Below the pieces are notes generated by a model. That model was not told the origin of the DNA. It ran no database searches and saw nothing but the letters and a program-made list of their open reading frames with translations. Source: Enterobacter cloacae complex sp. R_G8 (GTDB lineage: Bacteria; Pseudomonadota; Gammaproteobacteria; Enterobacterales; Enterobacteriaceae). Taken from it: a DNA stretch of 64,000 nt. A program made the position numbers and the translations under genes. The stretch covers positions 930,001 through 994,000 of the forward strand of contig NZ_CP102246.1 of the NCBI RefSeq assembly GCF_024599795.1, given 5' to 3'. Positions 18,261 through 27,169 of this stretch are shown here, one piece after another; the first letter of the stretch is position 1, and each line of letters starts with the position of its first letter.

Positions 18261-19562
18261 ATGGCACAAGAGATCGAATTAAAGTTTATCGTCGAAAAAG
18301 ACAGCGTTGACGCGCTGCGCCAGCATCTGCAAACGCTGTCCGGCGAACACCATGAACCCGTACAGCTGCTCAATATCTATTACGAAACGCCGGACAACTG
18401 GCTGCGTCGTCACGATATGGGCTTGCGCATCCGTGGCGCGAACGGGCGCTACGAGATGACGATGAAAATCGCCGGTCGCGTTGTGGGCGGTTTGCATCAG
18501 CGCCCGGAATACAATATCGACATCAGTCAGCCAGAACTTGAGCTGGAACGTTTTCCGGCAGAAGTGTGGCCGAACGGCGAACTGCCATCCACCCTGGCAA
18601 CAGAGGTGCAGCCGCTGTTCAGCACCGATTTCTGGCGCGAGAAATGGCTGGTAACGGAAGGCAAAAGCCGCATTGAAATCGCCCTTGATTTGGGCGAGGT
18701 GAAAGCGGGCGAATACCAGGAACCGATTTGCGAGCTGGAGCTTGAGTTGCTGGAAGGTGAGACGAACGATGTGCTGAGGCTGGCGCGTAAGCTAGTGAGT
18801 CAGTCAGGCTTACGTCAGGGCAGCCTCAGCAAAGCCGCCCGCGGCTATCATCTGGCAGCCGGGAATGCGCCACGCGTGCTGAAAGAGACCCCTGTGCTAC
18901 GCGTTGCCCCAAAAGCCAGCGTTGAGCAGGGTATGGAGGCGGCGCTGGAGCTGGCGCTCTCGCAGTGGCAGTACCACGAGGAGCTCTGGGTACGTAATGT
19001 CAAAAACGCAAAAGCCCACGTCCTGGCCGCCATCGGTCTGGTTCGTCATACCCTGACGCTGTTTGGCGGCATTGTGCCGCGCAAAGCAAGTGCTCACTTA
19101 CGCGATCTGCTGACCCAAACCGAAGCACTGATGCTCTCCGACGTGTCGGCGCAAACGGCGATCTACAGCCCGCAAACCGCGGCCGCCAAACTGGCGCTGA
19201 CCGAGTTTCTGGTGACACGCGGCTGGCGCACCTTCCTGGACGCTAAAGCCCAGACCAAAATCGCAGAAAACTTCAAACGTTTCGCGGATATCCACCTTTC
19301 CCGCCATGCCGCAGAGCTGAAAACCACCTTTGCTTATCCGCTGGGCGACCAGTACGGCGATCAGCTGATCCGCCTGACGCGCAACATCGACAGCATGTTA
19401 CTGCTGTCAGGCGCCTATGATGGCGTCAAAGCGCAGGCCTGGCTGGAGAACTGGCAGGGGCTGAAACATGCCATCGAAACCCGTCAGCATATTGAGATTG
19501 AGCATTTCCGCAACGAGGCCATTTCGCAGGAGCCATTCTGGCTGCACAGCGGAAAACGTTAA
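18261..19562 (+). CDS. ygiF: Inorganic triphosphatase YgiF (CYTH-CHAD)
   Basis: YgiF hydrolyses tripolyphosphate with Mg2+. The N-terminal CYTH domain starts with the EIELKF form of the ExExK motif and spans about residues 1-200. A C-terminal CHAD domain (about 220-430) holds conserved histidines that may bind polyphosphate. The length of 433 residues equals E. coli. It lies 21 bp before glnE, as in E. coli, and is probably co-transcribed with it. Confidence 0.95.
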   Translation: MAQEIELKFIVEKDSVDALRQHLQTLSGEHHEPVQLLNIYYETPDNWLRRHDMGLRIRGANGRYEMTMKIAGRVVGGLHQRPEYNIDISQPELELERFPAEVWPNGELPSTLATEVQPLFSTDFWREKWLVTEGKSRIEIALDLGEVKAGEYQEPICELELELLEGETNDVLRLARKLVSQSGLRQGSLSKAARGYHLAAGNAPRVLKETPVLRVAPKASVEQGMEAALELALSQWQYHEELWVRNVKNAKAHVLAAIGLVRHTLTLFGGIVPRKASAHLRDLLTQTEALMLSDVSAQTAIYSPQTAAAKLALTEFLVTRGWRTFLDAKAQTKIAENFKRFADIHLSRHAAELKTTFAYPLGDQYGDQLIRLTRNIDSMLLLSGAYDGVKAQAWLENWQGLKHAIETRQHIEIEHFRNEAISQEPFWLHSGKR

Positions 19563-19583
19563 CTCTGGCAAGGAACCCCTATA

Positions 19584-22439
19584 ATGCCGCTTTCTTCGCA
19601 GTTACAGCAGCAGTGGCAGACCGTTTGCGAACGTCTGCCTGAGTCATTACCGGCGTCATCGTTAAGTGAGCAGGCAAAGCGCGTGCTCACGTTCAGTGAT
19701 TTTGTGCAGGAAAGTATTACGGCTAACCCGGACTGGCTGGTGGAGCTTGAAAACGCCCCGCCGCAGGCTGACGAGTGGCGGCATTATGCAGTCTGGCTGC
19801 AAACCGCGCTGGCTGACGTCGTGGATGAGGCCACCTTAATGCGGGTGTTGCGCCAGTTCCGCCGCCGGGTGATGGTGCGTATCGCCTGGGCGCAGGCGCT
19901 TGAGCTGGTCAGTGAAGAGAGCACGCTCCAGCAGTTGAGCGAGCTGGCGCAGACGCTGATTGTCGCTGCGCGAGACTGGCTTTACGCCGCCTGCTGTAAA
20001 GAGTGGGGCACGCCGTGCAGCGAGGAAGGGGTTCCTCAGCCGCTGTTGATTCTGGGGATGGGCAAGCTGGGCGGCTGCGAGCTGAACTTCTCCTCCGATA
20101 TCGACCTGATTTTTGCCTGGCCGGAGAACGGCTCCACGCGCGGAGGCCGTCGTGAGCTGGACAACGCCCAGTTCTTCACCCGTCTTGGCCAGCGTCTGAT
20201 TAAGGCGCTGGATCAGCCGACGCAGGACGGATTTGTCTATCGCGTGGATATGCGTCTGCGTCCGTTTGGCGACAGCGGCCCGCTGGTGCTGAGTTTTGCG
20301 GCGCTGGAAGATTACTACCAGGAGCAGGGGCGCGACTGGGAGCGTTATGCGATGGTCAAAGCGCGGATCATGGGTGACAGTGACGACGCTTACGCCAACG
20401 AGCTACGCGCCATGCTGCGCCCGTTTGTGTTCCGTCGCTATATCGACTTCAGCGTGATCCAGTCCCTGCGTAACATGAAAGGGATGATCGCCCGTGAGGT
20501 ACGCCGTCGTGGGCTGAAAGATAACATTAAGCTCGGCGCGGGTGGCATTCGTGAAATCGAGTTTATTGTCCAGGTTTTCCAGCTCATCCGCGGTGGTCGC
20601 GAGCCGTCGCTGCAATCCCGCTCGTTGCTCCCGACGCTGTCGGCGATTGAGCAACTCCATCTCCTGCCGGAGGGGGACGCGCAAACCCTGCGTGAGGCAT
20701 ACCTGTTCCTGCGTCGTCTGGAAAATCTGCTGCAAAGCATCAATGACGAGCAAACCCAGACCCTGCCGGGGGATGAGCTGAACCGGGCGCGTCTGGCCTG
20801 GGGCATGCGCGTGGACGACTGGGCGGCACTGACCGAACGACTGGACGCGCATATGGCAGGCGTGCGCCGTATCTTTAACGAGCTGATTGGCGATGATGAA
20901 AGCGAATCGCAGGACGATACGCTCTCTGAACACTGGCGTGAACTGTGGCAGGATGCCCTGCAGGAAGATGACACCACGCCCGTGCTGGCGCACCTGAGCG
21001 ACGACGATCGCCATCGGGTGGTGGCGCTGATCGCCGATTTCCGCCTTGAACTCAACAAGCGCGCCATTGGTCCGCGTGGTCGCCAGGTGCTGGATCACCT
21101 GATGCCGCACCTGCTGAGCGATGTCTGTTCCCGTGCCGACGCACCGGTGCCACTTTCCCGCATGATGCCGCTGCTGAGCGGCATTATTACGCGTACCACC
21201 TATCTTGAACTGCTGAGCGAGTTCCCGGGAGCGTTGAAGCATCTGATCACGCTCTGCGCGGCGTCACCGATGGTGGCGAACAAGCTGGCGCGTTACCCGC
21301 TGCTGCTGGATGAACTGCTCGATCCCAATACCCTCTATCAGCCGACGGCGACCGATGCCTACCGCGATGAGCTGCGTCAGTATCTGCTGCGCGTGCCCGA
21401 GGAAGATGAAGAGCAGCAGCTGGAAGCGCTGCGTCAGTTCAAACAGGCGCAGATGCTGCGCGTCGCGGCGGCGGATATTGCCGGAACGCTGCCGGTGATG
21501 AAAGTGAGCGATCACTTAACCTGGCTGGCGGAAGCAATCATCGATGCAGTTGTGCATCAGGCGTGGATCCAGATGGTGGCGCGTTACGGTCAGCCAAAAC
21601 ATCTTGCTGAACGAGAAGGCCGCGGTTTCGCCGTGGTAGGCTATGGCAAGCTCGGCGGGTGGGAACTGGGATACAGCTCGGATCTGGATTTAATCTTCCT
21701 GCACGATTGTCCGGCCGATGTGATGACCGACGGCGAGCGTGAAATTGACGGGCGCCAGTTCTATCTGCGTCTGGCCCAGCGCATTATGCACCTGTTCAGC
21801 ACCCGCACGTCATCGGGTATTTTGTACGAAGTGGATGCCCGTCTGCGCCCGTCCGGCGCGGCCGGGATGCTGGTGACTTCAACGGAATCCTTTGCCGATT
21901 ATCAGAAAAACGAAGCCTGGACGTGGGAGCATCAGGCGCTGGTGCGCGCCCGCGTGGTGTATGGTGATCCGCAGTTAAAAACGCAGTTCGATGCCATTCG
22001 TAAAGCGGTGATGACCACCCCACGTGAAGGCAGTAAGTTGCAGACCGACGTGCGCGAAATGCGTGAAAAAATGCGTGCGCACCTGGGCAATAAACACCGC
22101 GATCGGTTTGATATTAAAGCCGATGAGGGTGGCATTACCGACATTGAGTTTATTACCCAGTATCTGGTGCTCCTGCATGCGCATGATAAGCCGAAGCTGA
22201 CCCGCTGGTCGGATAATGTGCGCATTCTGGAGCTGCTTGCGCAAAACGACATCATGGATGAGCAGGAAGCGCTGGCCTTAACCCGCGCCTACACCACGCT
22301 GCGCGATGAGTTGCACCACCTCGCCTTGCAGGAACAGCCGGGCCACGTGGCGCTCGACTGCTTTACCCGTGAACGCGACCAGGTGAAAGCGAGCTGGCAG
22401 AAGTGGCTGGTGGAACCGTGCGTAACAAAACAAGTGTGA
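19584..22439 (+). CDS. glnE: Glutamine synthetase adenylyltransferase/adenylyl-removing enzyme GlnE
   Basis: GlnE adenylylates and de-adenylylates glutamine synthetase under the control of PII and glutamine. Two nucleotidyltransferase domains are visible. The N-terminal adenylyl-removing domain has [20 protein letters not shown] at about 159-178. The C-terminal adenylyltransferase domain has [20 protein letters not shown] at about 687-706. The 951-residue length compares with 946 in E. coli. It follows ygiF and precedes hldE. Confidence 0.98.
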   Translation: MPLSSQLQQQWQTVCERLPESLPASSLSEQAKRVLTFSDFVQESITANPDWLVELENAPPQADEWRHYAVWLQTALADVVDEATLMRVLRQFRRRVMVRIAWAQALELVSEESTLQQLSELAQTLIVAARDWLYAACCKEWGTPCSEEGVPQPLLILGMGKLGGCELNFSSDIDLIFAWPENGSTRGGRRELDNAQFFTRLGQRLIKALDQPTQDGFVYRVDMRLRPFGDSGPLVLSFAALEDYYQEQGRDWERYAMVKARIMGDSDDAYANELRAMLRPFVFRRYIDFSVIQSLRNMKGMIAREVRRRGLKDNIKLGAGGIREIEFIVQVFQLIRGGREPSLQSRSLLPTLSAIEQLHLLPEGDAQTLREAYLFLRRLENLLQSINDEQTQTLPGDELNRARLAWGMRVDDWAALTERLDAHMAGVRRIFNELIGDDESESQDDTLSEHWRELWQDALQEDDTTPVLAHLSDDDRHRVVALIADFRLELNKRAIGPRGRQVLDHLMPHLLSDVCSRADAPVPLSRMMPLLSGIITRTTYLELLSEFPGALKHLITLCAASPMVANKLARYPLLLDELLDPNTLYQPTATDAYRDELRQYLLRVPEEDEEQQLEALRQFKQAQMLRVAAADIAGTLPVMKVSDHLTWLAEAIIDAVVHQAWIQMVARYGQPKHLAEREGRGFAVVGYGKLGGWELGYSSDLDLIFLHDCPADVMTDGEREIDGRQFYLRLAQRIMHLFSTRTSSGILYEVDARLRPSGAAGMLVTSTESFADYQKNEAWTWEHQALVRARVVYGDPQLKTQFDAIRKAVMTTPREGSKLQTDVREMREKMRAHLGNKHRDRFDIKADEGGITDIEFITQYLVLLHAHDKPKLTRWSDNVRILELLAQNDIMDEQEALALTRAYTTLRDELHHLALQEQPGHVALDCFTRERDQVKASWQKWLVEPCVTKQV

Positions 22440-22479
22440 TATCATCGCGCGCAAATTGTGAATCTTTCTGGAGTCAGGA

Positions 22480-23910
22480 ATGAAAGTAACACTGCCAGAG
22501 TTTGAACGTGCTGGAGTTATGGTTGTCGGCGATGTGATGCTGGATCGCTACTGGTATGGGCCGACCAGCCGTATCTCCCCGGAAGCACCGGTACCGGTCG
22601 TTAAGGTCGATACCATTGAAGAGCGTCCTGGCGGCGCGGCAAACGTGGCGATGAACATTGCTTCTCTGGGCGCACATTCGCGTCTGGTGGGCCTCACCGG
22701 TATCGACGATGCGGCGCGCGCGCTGAGCAAGTCGCTGGCGGACGTGAACGTGAAGTGCGATTTCGTCTCTGTTCCGACGCACCCGACCATAACCAAGCTG
22801 CGCGTGTTGTCGCGTAACCAGCAACTGATCCGCCTCGACTTTGAAGAAGGGTTTGAAGGTGTGGATCCTGAGCCGCTGCACGAGCGCATTAATCAGGCGC
22901 TGAGCAATATCGGCGCGCTGGTACTGTCCGATTACGCCAAAGGGGCGCTGGCAAGCGTACAGCAGATGATCCAGCTGGCGCGTAAAGCCAATGTGCCGGT
23001 ACTGATCGATCCGAAAGGCACCGACTTTGAGCGCTATCGCGGCGCAACGCTGCTGACGCCAAACCTCTCGGAGTTTGAAGCGGTGGCGGGCAAGTGTAAG
23101 ACGGAAGCGGAGATCGTCGAGCGCGGTATGAAGATCATCGCTGACTTCGAGCTGTCTGCACTGCTGGTGACCCGCTCCGAGCAGGGGATGACCCTGCTGC
23201 AGCCGGGCAAAGCGCCGCTGCATATGCCTACTCAGGCGCAGGAAGTGTACGACGTGACGGGTGCCGGTGATACGGTGATCGGCGTGCTGGCGGCAACGCT
23301 GGCGGCGGGTAACTCCCTCGAAGAAGCCTGCTACTTCGCGAACGCCGCGGCGGGCGTGGTCGTCGGTAAGCTCGGGACATCTACCGTTTCGCCAATCGAA
23401 CTGGAAAACGCCGTACGCGGCCGTGCCGATACCGGTTTTGGCGTCATGAGCGAAGACGAACTGAAAGTGGCCGTTGCCGCTGCGCGTAAACGCGGTGAGA
23501 AAGTGGTGATGACCAATGGCGTGTTCGACATTCTGCACGCGGGCCATGTCTCTTATCTGGCGAATGCACGCAAGCTGGGCGATCGTCTGATTGTGGCAGT
23601 GAACAGCGATGCCTCGACCAAACGTCTGAAGGGCGAAACGCGTCCGGTGAATCCGCTGGAGCAGCGTATGATTGTGCTCGGCGCGCTGGAAGCGGTGGAC
23701 TGGGTGGTGCCGTTTGAAGAAGACACGCCTCAGCGCCTGATTGCAGGCATTCTGCCGGATCTGCTGGTGAAAGGCGGCGACTATAAACCGGAGCAAATCG
23801 CGGGCAGCGAAGAGGTCTGGGCCAACGGCGGTGAAGTGATGGTGCTCAACTTTGAGGACGGGTGTTCAACCACCAACATCATCAAGAAGATCCAGAAAGA
23901 CAGTCAGTAA
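22480..23910 (+). CDS. hldE: Bifunctional heptose-7-phosphate kinase/heptose-1-phosphate adenylyltransferase HldE
   Basis: HldE (RfaE) makes ADP-D-glycero-beta-D-manno-heptose for the LPS inner core. A PfkB-type ribokinase domain (about 1-318) carries the [15 protein letters not shown] active-site motif. A cytidylyltransferase-fold domain starts near residue 344 with [16 protein letters not shown], including the HxGH nucleotide-binding motif. The good ribosome-binding site GGAGTCAGGA precedes the ATG. The 476-residue length is normal. Confidence 0.98.
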   Translation: MKVTLPEFERAGVMVVGDVMLDRYWYGPTSRISPEAPVPVVKVDTIEERPGGAANVAMNIASLGAHSRLVGLTGIDDAARALSKSLADVNVKCDFVSVPTHPTITKLRVLSRNQQLIRLDFEEGFEGVDPEPLHERINQALSNIGALVLSDYAKGALASVQQMIQLARKANVPVLIDPKGTDFERYRGATLLTPNLSEFEAVAGKCKTEAEIVERGMKIIADFELSALLVTRSEQGMTLLQPGKAPLHMPTQAQEVYDVTGAGDTVIGVLAATLAAGNSLEEACYFANAAAGVVVGKLGTSTVSPIELENAVRGRADTGFGVMSEDELKVAVAAARKRGEKVVMTNGVFDILHAGHVSYLANARKLGDRLIVAVNSDASTKRLKGETRPVNPLEQRMIVLGALEAVDWVVPFEEDTPQRLIAGILPDLLVKGGDYKPEQIAGSEEVWANGGEVMVLNFEDGCSTTNIIKKIQKDSQ

Positions 23911-23940
23911 AAAAAACGGGCCAGTTGGCCCGTTTTTTTT
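23911..23940 (+). terminator. Strong intrinsic terminator after hldE
   Basis: A stem AAAAACGGGCCA / TGGCCCGTTTTT with a 2-nt loop ends in eight T residues immediately after the hldE stop. This is a textbook rho-independent terminator. Confidence 0.93.
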
Positions 23941-23975
23941 ACCCTCTCCCCGTGGGAGAGGGCTGGGGTGAGGGC
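23941..23975. repeat. REP-like element, copy 1
   Basis: A 9-bp palindrome CCCTCTCCC / GGGAGAGGG (23942-23950 / 23954-23962) is followed by the tail CTGGGGTGAGGGC. Related copies occur at 32239, 34228, 48252 and split around 60512/61801. All are in gaps between genes. Confidence 0.75.
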
Positions 23976-23989
23976 ACAACAGGCCGCAC

Positions 23990-24286
23990 TTACTCCTGGT
24001 CATCCACAGGTGGAATCGCCGGTGCGGGTTTCACTTCCGCTGGCGTATTCCGGTTTTCCAGCTCGGTCAGACGCTGTTCCAGCAGCGCCAGCTTCTCGCG
24101 GGTGCGCAGCAGAACCTGCGTCTGCACGTCAAACTCTTCGCGGCTGACTAAATCAAGGCGAACCAACTGCGCCTGCAGCGTCTGGCGGATTTTCTTCTCA
24201 ACATCATCACCAAACTCACGAATGCCTTTCGGCATGGATTCATGAACCTGACGTGCAATTTGCTCAATTTTCTTTGGGTCAATCAT
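23990..24286 (-). CDS. ubiK: Ubiquinone biosynthesis accessory factor UbiK
   Basis: UbiK (YqiC) is a small trimeric coiled-coil protein that assists the Ubi complex in aerobic ubiquinone synthesis. From [20 protein letters not shown] the 98 residues match the E. coli protein. A helical N-terminus is followed by a heptad-rich coiled coil and a Pro-rich tail. An upstream in-frame ATG would add 12 residues. The chosen ATG has GGGAAACGAC before it, so I prefer it. In E. coli the gene is also next to ribB. Confidence 0.94.
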   Translation of the reverse strand: MIDPKKIEQIARQVHESMPKGIREFGDDVEKKIRQTLQAQLVRLDLVSREEFDVQTQVLLRTREKLALLEQRLTELENRNTPAEVKPAPAIPPVDDQE

Positions 24287-24408
24287 TGTCGTTTCCCTTG
24301 ATGAAAAGGTGTTAGTGTCCATTGTAGCGCGTCATGCCACGGGTTAAACAAAATTGTTTGTTGCTTATGCATTGCCCAGGATAATCAATAGCGTTATAGT
24401 TATCTCGC
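24287..24408. other. Divergent promoter region between ubiK and ribB
   Basis: This non-coding stretch should hold the ubiK promoter (leftward) and the ribB promoter (rightward). A TATAGTTAT segment at about 24395 could be the ribB -10. No other structure was seen. Confidence 0.35.
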
Positions 24409-24557
24409 TTATTCTCAGGGCGGGGCGAAATTCCCCACCGGCGGTAAATCAGCGTCATGCTGAAAGCCCGCGAGCGCTTTGGGTGAACACTCAAAGGTCA
24501 GCAGATCCGGTGTAATTCCGGGGCCGACGGTTAGAGTCCGGATGGGAGAGAGTAACG
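24409..24557 (+). ncRNA. FMN riboswitch (RFN element) in the ribB leader
   Basis: The conserved RFN blocks appear in order: TCAGGGCGGGGCGAAATTCC, then CACCGGCGGTAAAT, then AGCCCGCGAGCG, then TCCGGTGTAATTCCGGGGCC, and finally ATGGGAGAGAGTAAC closing the basal stem. FMN binding is known to repress ribB in E. coli. The following 106 bases to the start codon form the expression platform, with a short CGGGC/GCCCG stem and a T-run near 24592. Whether control is at transcription or translation cannot be told from sequence alone. Confidence 0.96.
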
Positions 24558-24663
24558 ATCCAGTCGGGCATGGGCCCGCTCACGTTATCTTTTTGCCGCT
24601 TATACGGCGCTCCTAAGACTGCCCTGATTCTGGTAACCATAATGTTAATGAGGTTTTTTTACC

Positions 24664-25317
24664 ATGAATCAGACGCTACTTTCCTCTTTTGGCACTTCAA
24701 CTCAACGTGTTGAACATGCACTGGATGCATTGCGCGAAGGCCGCGGTGTGATGGTGCTGGACGATGAAAACCGTGAAAACGAAGGCGACATGATTTTCGC
24801 CGCCGAAAACATGACCGTTGAGCAGATGGCACTGACCATCCGTCACGGCAGCGGCATCGTATGCCTGTGTATTACCGAAGACCGTCGTAAGCAGCTTGAC
24901 CTGCCGATGATGGTTGAGAACAACACCAGCGCCTTTGGTACCGGTTTTACCGTGACGATTGAAGCTGCGCATGGCGTGACCACCGGTGTGTCAGCGGCTG
25001 ACCGTCTGACTACCGTCCGTGCAGCGATTGCGGATGGCGCGAAACCCTCCGACCTGCACCGTCCTGGCCACGTCTTCCCGCTGCGTGCGCAGGCGGGCGG
25101 TGTGCTGACCCGTGGCGGCCACACGGAAGCGACCATTGACCTGGTAACGCTGGCAGGCTTCAAACCTGCAGGCGTACTGTGTGAACTGACCAACGATGAT
25201 GGCACCATGGCGCGTGCACCAGAGTGCATCACCTTTGCACGCTTGCACAACATGCCGGTGGTGACGATTGAAGATCTGATCGAGTACCGTCAGGCGCACG
25301 AGCGCAAAGCCAGCTGA
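24664..25317 (+). CDS. ribB: 3,4-dihydroxy-2-butanone-4-phosphate synthase RibB
   Basis: RibB converts ribulose 5-phosphate to dihydroxybutanone phosphate plus formate, feeding the riboflavin pathway. The 217-residue monofunctional form equals E. coli. The acidic active-site loop [16 protein letters not shown] and the later [11 protein letters not shown] and RGGHTEA motifs are present. It is controlled by the FMN riboswitch directly upstream. Confidence 0.98.
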   Translation: MNQTLLSSFGTSTQRVEHALDALREGRGVMVLDDENRENEGDMIFAAENMTVEQMALTIRHGSGIVCLCITEDRRKQLDLPMMVENNTSAFGTGFTVTIEAAHGVTTGVSAADRLTTVRAAIADGAKPSDLHRPGHVFPLRAQAGGVLTRGGHTEATIDLVTLAGFKPAGVLCELTNDDGTMARAPECITFARLHNMPVVTIEDLIEYRQAHERKAS

Positions 25318-25333
25318 ACGATGCATGAATGAA

Positions 25334-25358
25334 AAAGCCGGGGAAACCCGGCTTTGTT
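25334..25358 (+). terminator. Terminator after ribB
   Basis: Stem AAAGCCGGG / CCCGGCTTT with a GAAA tetraloop lies between the convergent ribB and the fimbrial tip gene. Its A/T ends allow use in both directions. Confidence 0.88.
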
Positions 25359-25362
25359 GTCT

Positions 25363-26421
25363 CTAGTGGTAGTTAATTTTAAACAGCACGACCGTTTCAA
25401 AAGGACCAGAATCGATACCCTTTCCCTCTGCACGTGAAAGCTCAGCGGTGTACGTGGTCTCGAAATGCAGTACCGAACCGGTAAAATCAGCGTACTCGTC
25501 ATACTGATTGAAGGTGTAGGGCTGTGTACCGTTAAGAATACGCAGCTTCAGCCCATTACCAATCAGCAACGCCGTGTCATTGGCCGTCAGTTCGTTATCG
25601 GTATAGAACGACGCGTCGATCTTAAACCCGTCTGAACACTGTGCATCCTGTACTTTACTGGTTTTAACCGAGAACGTTCGCGTGCGTGTGCCCTGATTGA
25701 CGATGTCACGTGCGCTGAAGGTGCCAAAATCGATCTCCTGATTTTCAGGGTAAATGCTGAACGTCGCCCCGCAGTCCAGGACCCTGATGTTCTCCAGCCC
25801 GTTAATGTGATATTTGAGATTTTTCGCATCAGAAAGGGCATTTACGCCTCCTTTGCCGTCAAACTGCACGACGATGTAATCACCAAGCGTACTGACGTAG
25901 CCCTGAGGCGGTATCGCCCTGAGCTTAACGTACAGTCTGAAGCGCGCCGCAAAGGTTCGTGAGGTATGAACATCCAACGCATTCCCCGAGCACACGTATT
26001 TCTCCCAGCCCATCGCTTTTAACTGTTCAGCCGTATATTTACTCAGGCTGTTGTTGTCCAGACACTGACGGGTATCCACGCCGTAGGTTTGCCCGATGGC
26101 ATCGTAATCCGCACCTTCGTAGGTCACCCCAAGTTCGTAGTAAGGATCCGACACCGACGGATAAGGGTTCACCCAGGCGAAGACGTCTTCGTTCTCATGA
26201 TTTGACGCGGTATTCCTGTCGCAATACACGGGGATTTTGATATCGCTGGATTCCCATATTTTTTGCCCAACCCTGGCTGTGCTGGGGATTGAGAATTCTG
26301 ACACCGTTTTGGTTTGCTCCACCGGGCCATTTTGTGTGCCAAGGTAGCAGTTCAGCGCCAGCGCCTGCTTAAGGGGACACATCACCAGCATAAAAAGGAA
26401 AAGCTTAGCGAGTTGTCGCAT
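25363..26421 (-). CDS. Fimbrial tip adhesin/minor subunit (YqiI-like)
   Basis: The 352-residue protein has a signal peptide ending near ALALNC and a two-domain size typical of chaperone-usher tip adhesins. The N-terminal receptor-binding-like part has several cysteines. The pilin-like C-terminal half ends in FETVVLFKINYH, where alternating hydrophobic residues form the chaperone-binding strand. It is last in the operon and its start overlaps the chaperone gene by 17 bp. Length and operon position resemble E. coli YqiI (354 aa). Receptor specificity is unknown. Confidence 0.8.
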   Translation of the reverse strand: MRQLAKLFLFMLVMCPLKQALALNCYLGTQNGPVEQTKTVSEFSIPSTARVGQKIWESSDIKIPVYCDRNTASNHENEDVFAWVNPYPSVSDPYYELGVTYEGADYDAIGQTYGVDTRQCLDNNSLSKYTAEQLKAMGWEKYVCSGNALDVHTSRTFAARFRLYVKLRAIPPQGYVSTLGDYIVVQFDGKGGVNALSDAKNLKYHINGLENIRVLDCGATFSIYPENQEIDFGTFSARDIVNQGTRTRTFSVKTSKVQDAQCSDGFKIDASFYTDNELTANDTALLIGNGLKLRILNGTQPYTFNQYDEYADFTGSVLHFETTYTAELSRAEGKGIDSGPFETVVLFKINYH

Positions 26422-27163
26422 TTTGCCCTGCCTTACGCGGCGCCAGCGTGCATGGTGTTGACCCGGAGCAGGTTAGATTAACCTTGCGTAGCGCACCGTA
26501 ATCATCGATATAACCTATGCTATAGCCCGTTCCTTGTGATTCACTCAGCGTCAGCGTGCTGGTCGCAAACGGGTCGATCATCAAACTGTCGAAGCCTGGC
26601 ATCATTGTTTTACCGTTATTGCTCAGCCACGCCAGGGTGATGAAATAGGGCGTTGGGTTTTTCAGGCGCATGGTGTTGCCCGACAATGTCACCGCCAGTT
26701 GCATTTCCGTTTCCTCTCCCGTTTTTTTGCGGATGTTTTCCGGACGCCAGAACAACTTGATGCGGCTCTGCATAGCCACCTGCATGACGCTACGCGCCTC
26801 TTTCAGATTCGTGCTTTTGGGCGGCACTTCACGCAGATTGAAATAAAACAGCGTTTCCCTATCCTGAGGCAGCTGTTGCGTCGCAGCCTGTTTCACAATC
26901 CGTACCTGTGACGAAGTGCCAGGTTCAATACGCTGAATGGGAGGCAGGACCATAAAATGGCTGTCCTCTTTGCGCCCCTCCTGATCCTCCACCCAGGCGA
27001 GGGCAAGATAGGGAAGTGATTTACTCTGGTTGTCGATAGTCAGGCTGCTGGCTTTATCGCTTGCGGAAAAGACGATGCGCGTCCTGTCCAGGTTAATCGC
27101 CGCATGCGAGACGCTGGAGCCACAAAACAGGAATGCTGCTAAATAAACATATGATTTCATCAT
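26405..27163 (-). CDS. Periplasmic fimbrial chaperone
   Basis: This is a PapD-like two-Ig-domain chaperone that caps pilin subunits in the periplasm and hands them to the usher. A signal peptide (MMKSYVYLAAFLFCGSSVSHA) precedes the mature start AINLDRTRIVFSASD. The family hallmarks are visible: Arg near the N-terminus, the G1 strand region SHFMVLPPIQRIEPG, and the ETLFYFNLREVPP block. The 252-residue length is typical. It lies 6 bp after the usher gene. Confidence 0.93.
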   Translation of the reverse strand: MMKSYVYLAAFLFCGSSVSHAAINLDRTRIVFSASDKASSLTIDNQSKSLPYLALAWVEDQEGRKEDSHFMVLPPIQRIEPGTSSQVRIVKQAATQQLPQDRETLFYFNLREVPPKSTNLKEARSVMQVAMQSRIKLFWRPENIRKKTGEETEMQLAVTLSGNTMRLKNPTPYFITLAWLSNNGKTMMPGFDSLMIDPFATSTLTLSESQGTGYSIGYIDDYGALRKVNLTCSGSTPCTLAPRKAGQNATTR

Positions 27164-27169
27164 GATAAT

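Noticed and set aside
22474..23796. 440-aa open frame opposite hldE
   Set aside because: HldE on the plus strand has both catalytic domains and a good ribosome-binding site. The opposite frame has the usual low-information composition of an antisense shadow.
24558..24600. Classical rho-independent terminator in the ribB expression platform
   Set aside because: The CGGGC/GCCCG stem is only 5 bp and the T-run is about 10 nt away, so I left it as part of the riboswitch platform rather than a separate terminator.
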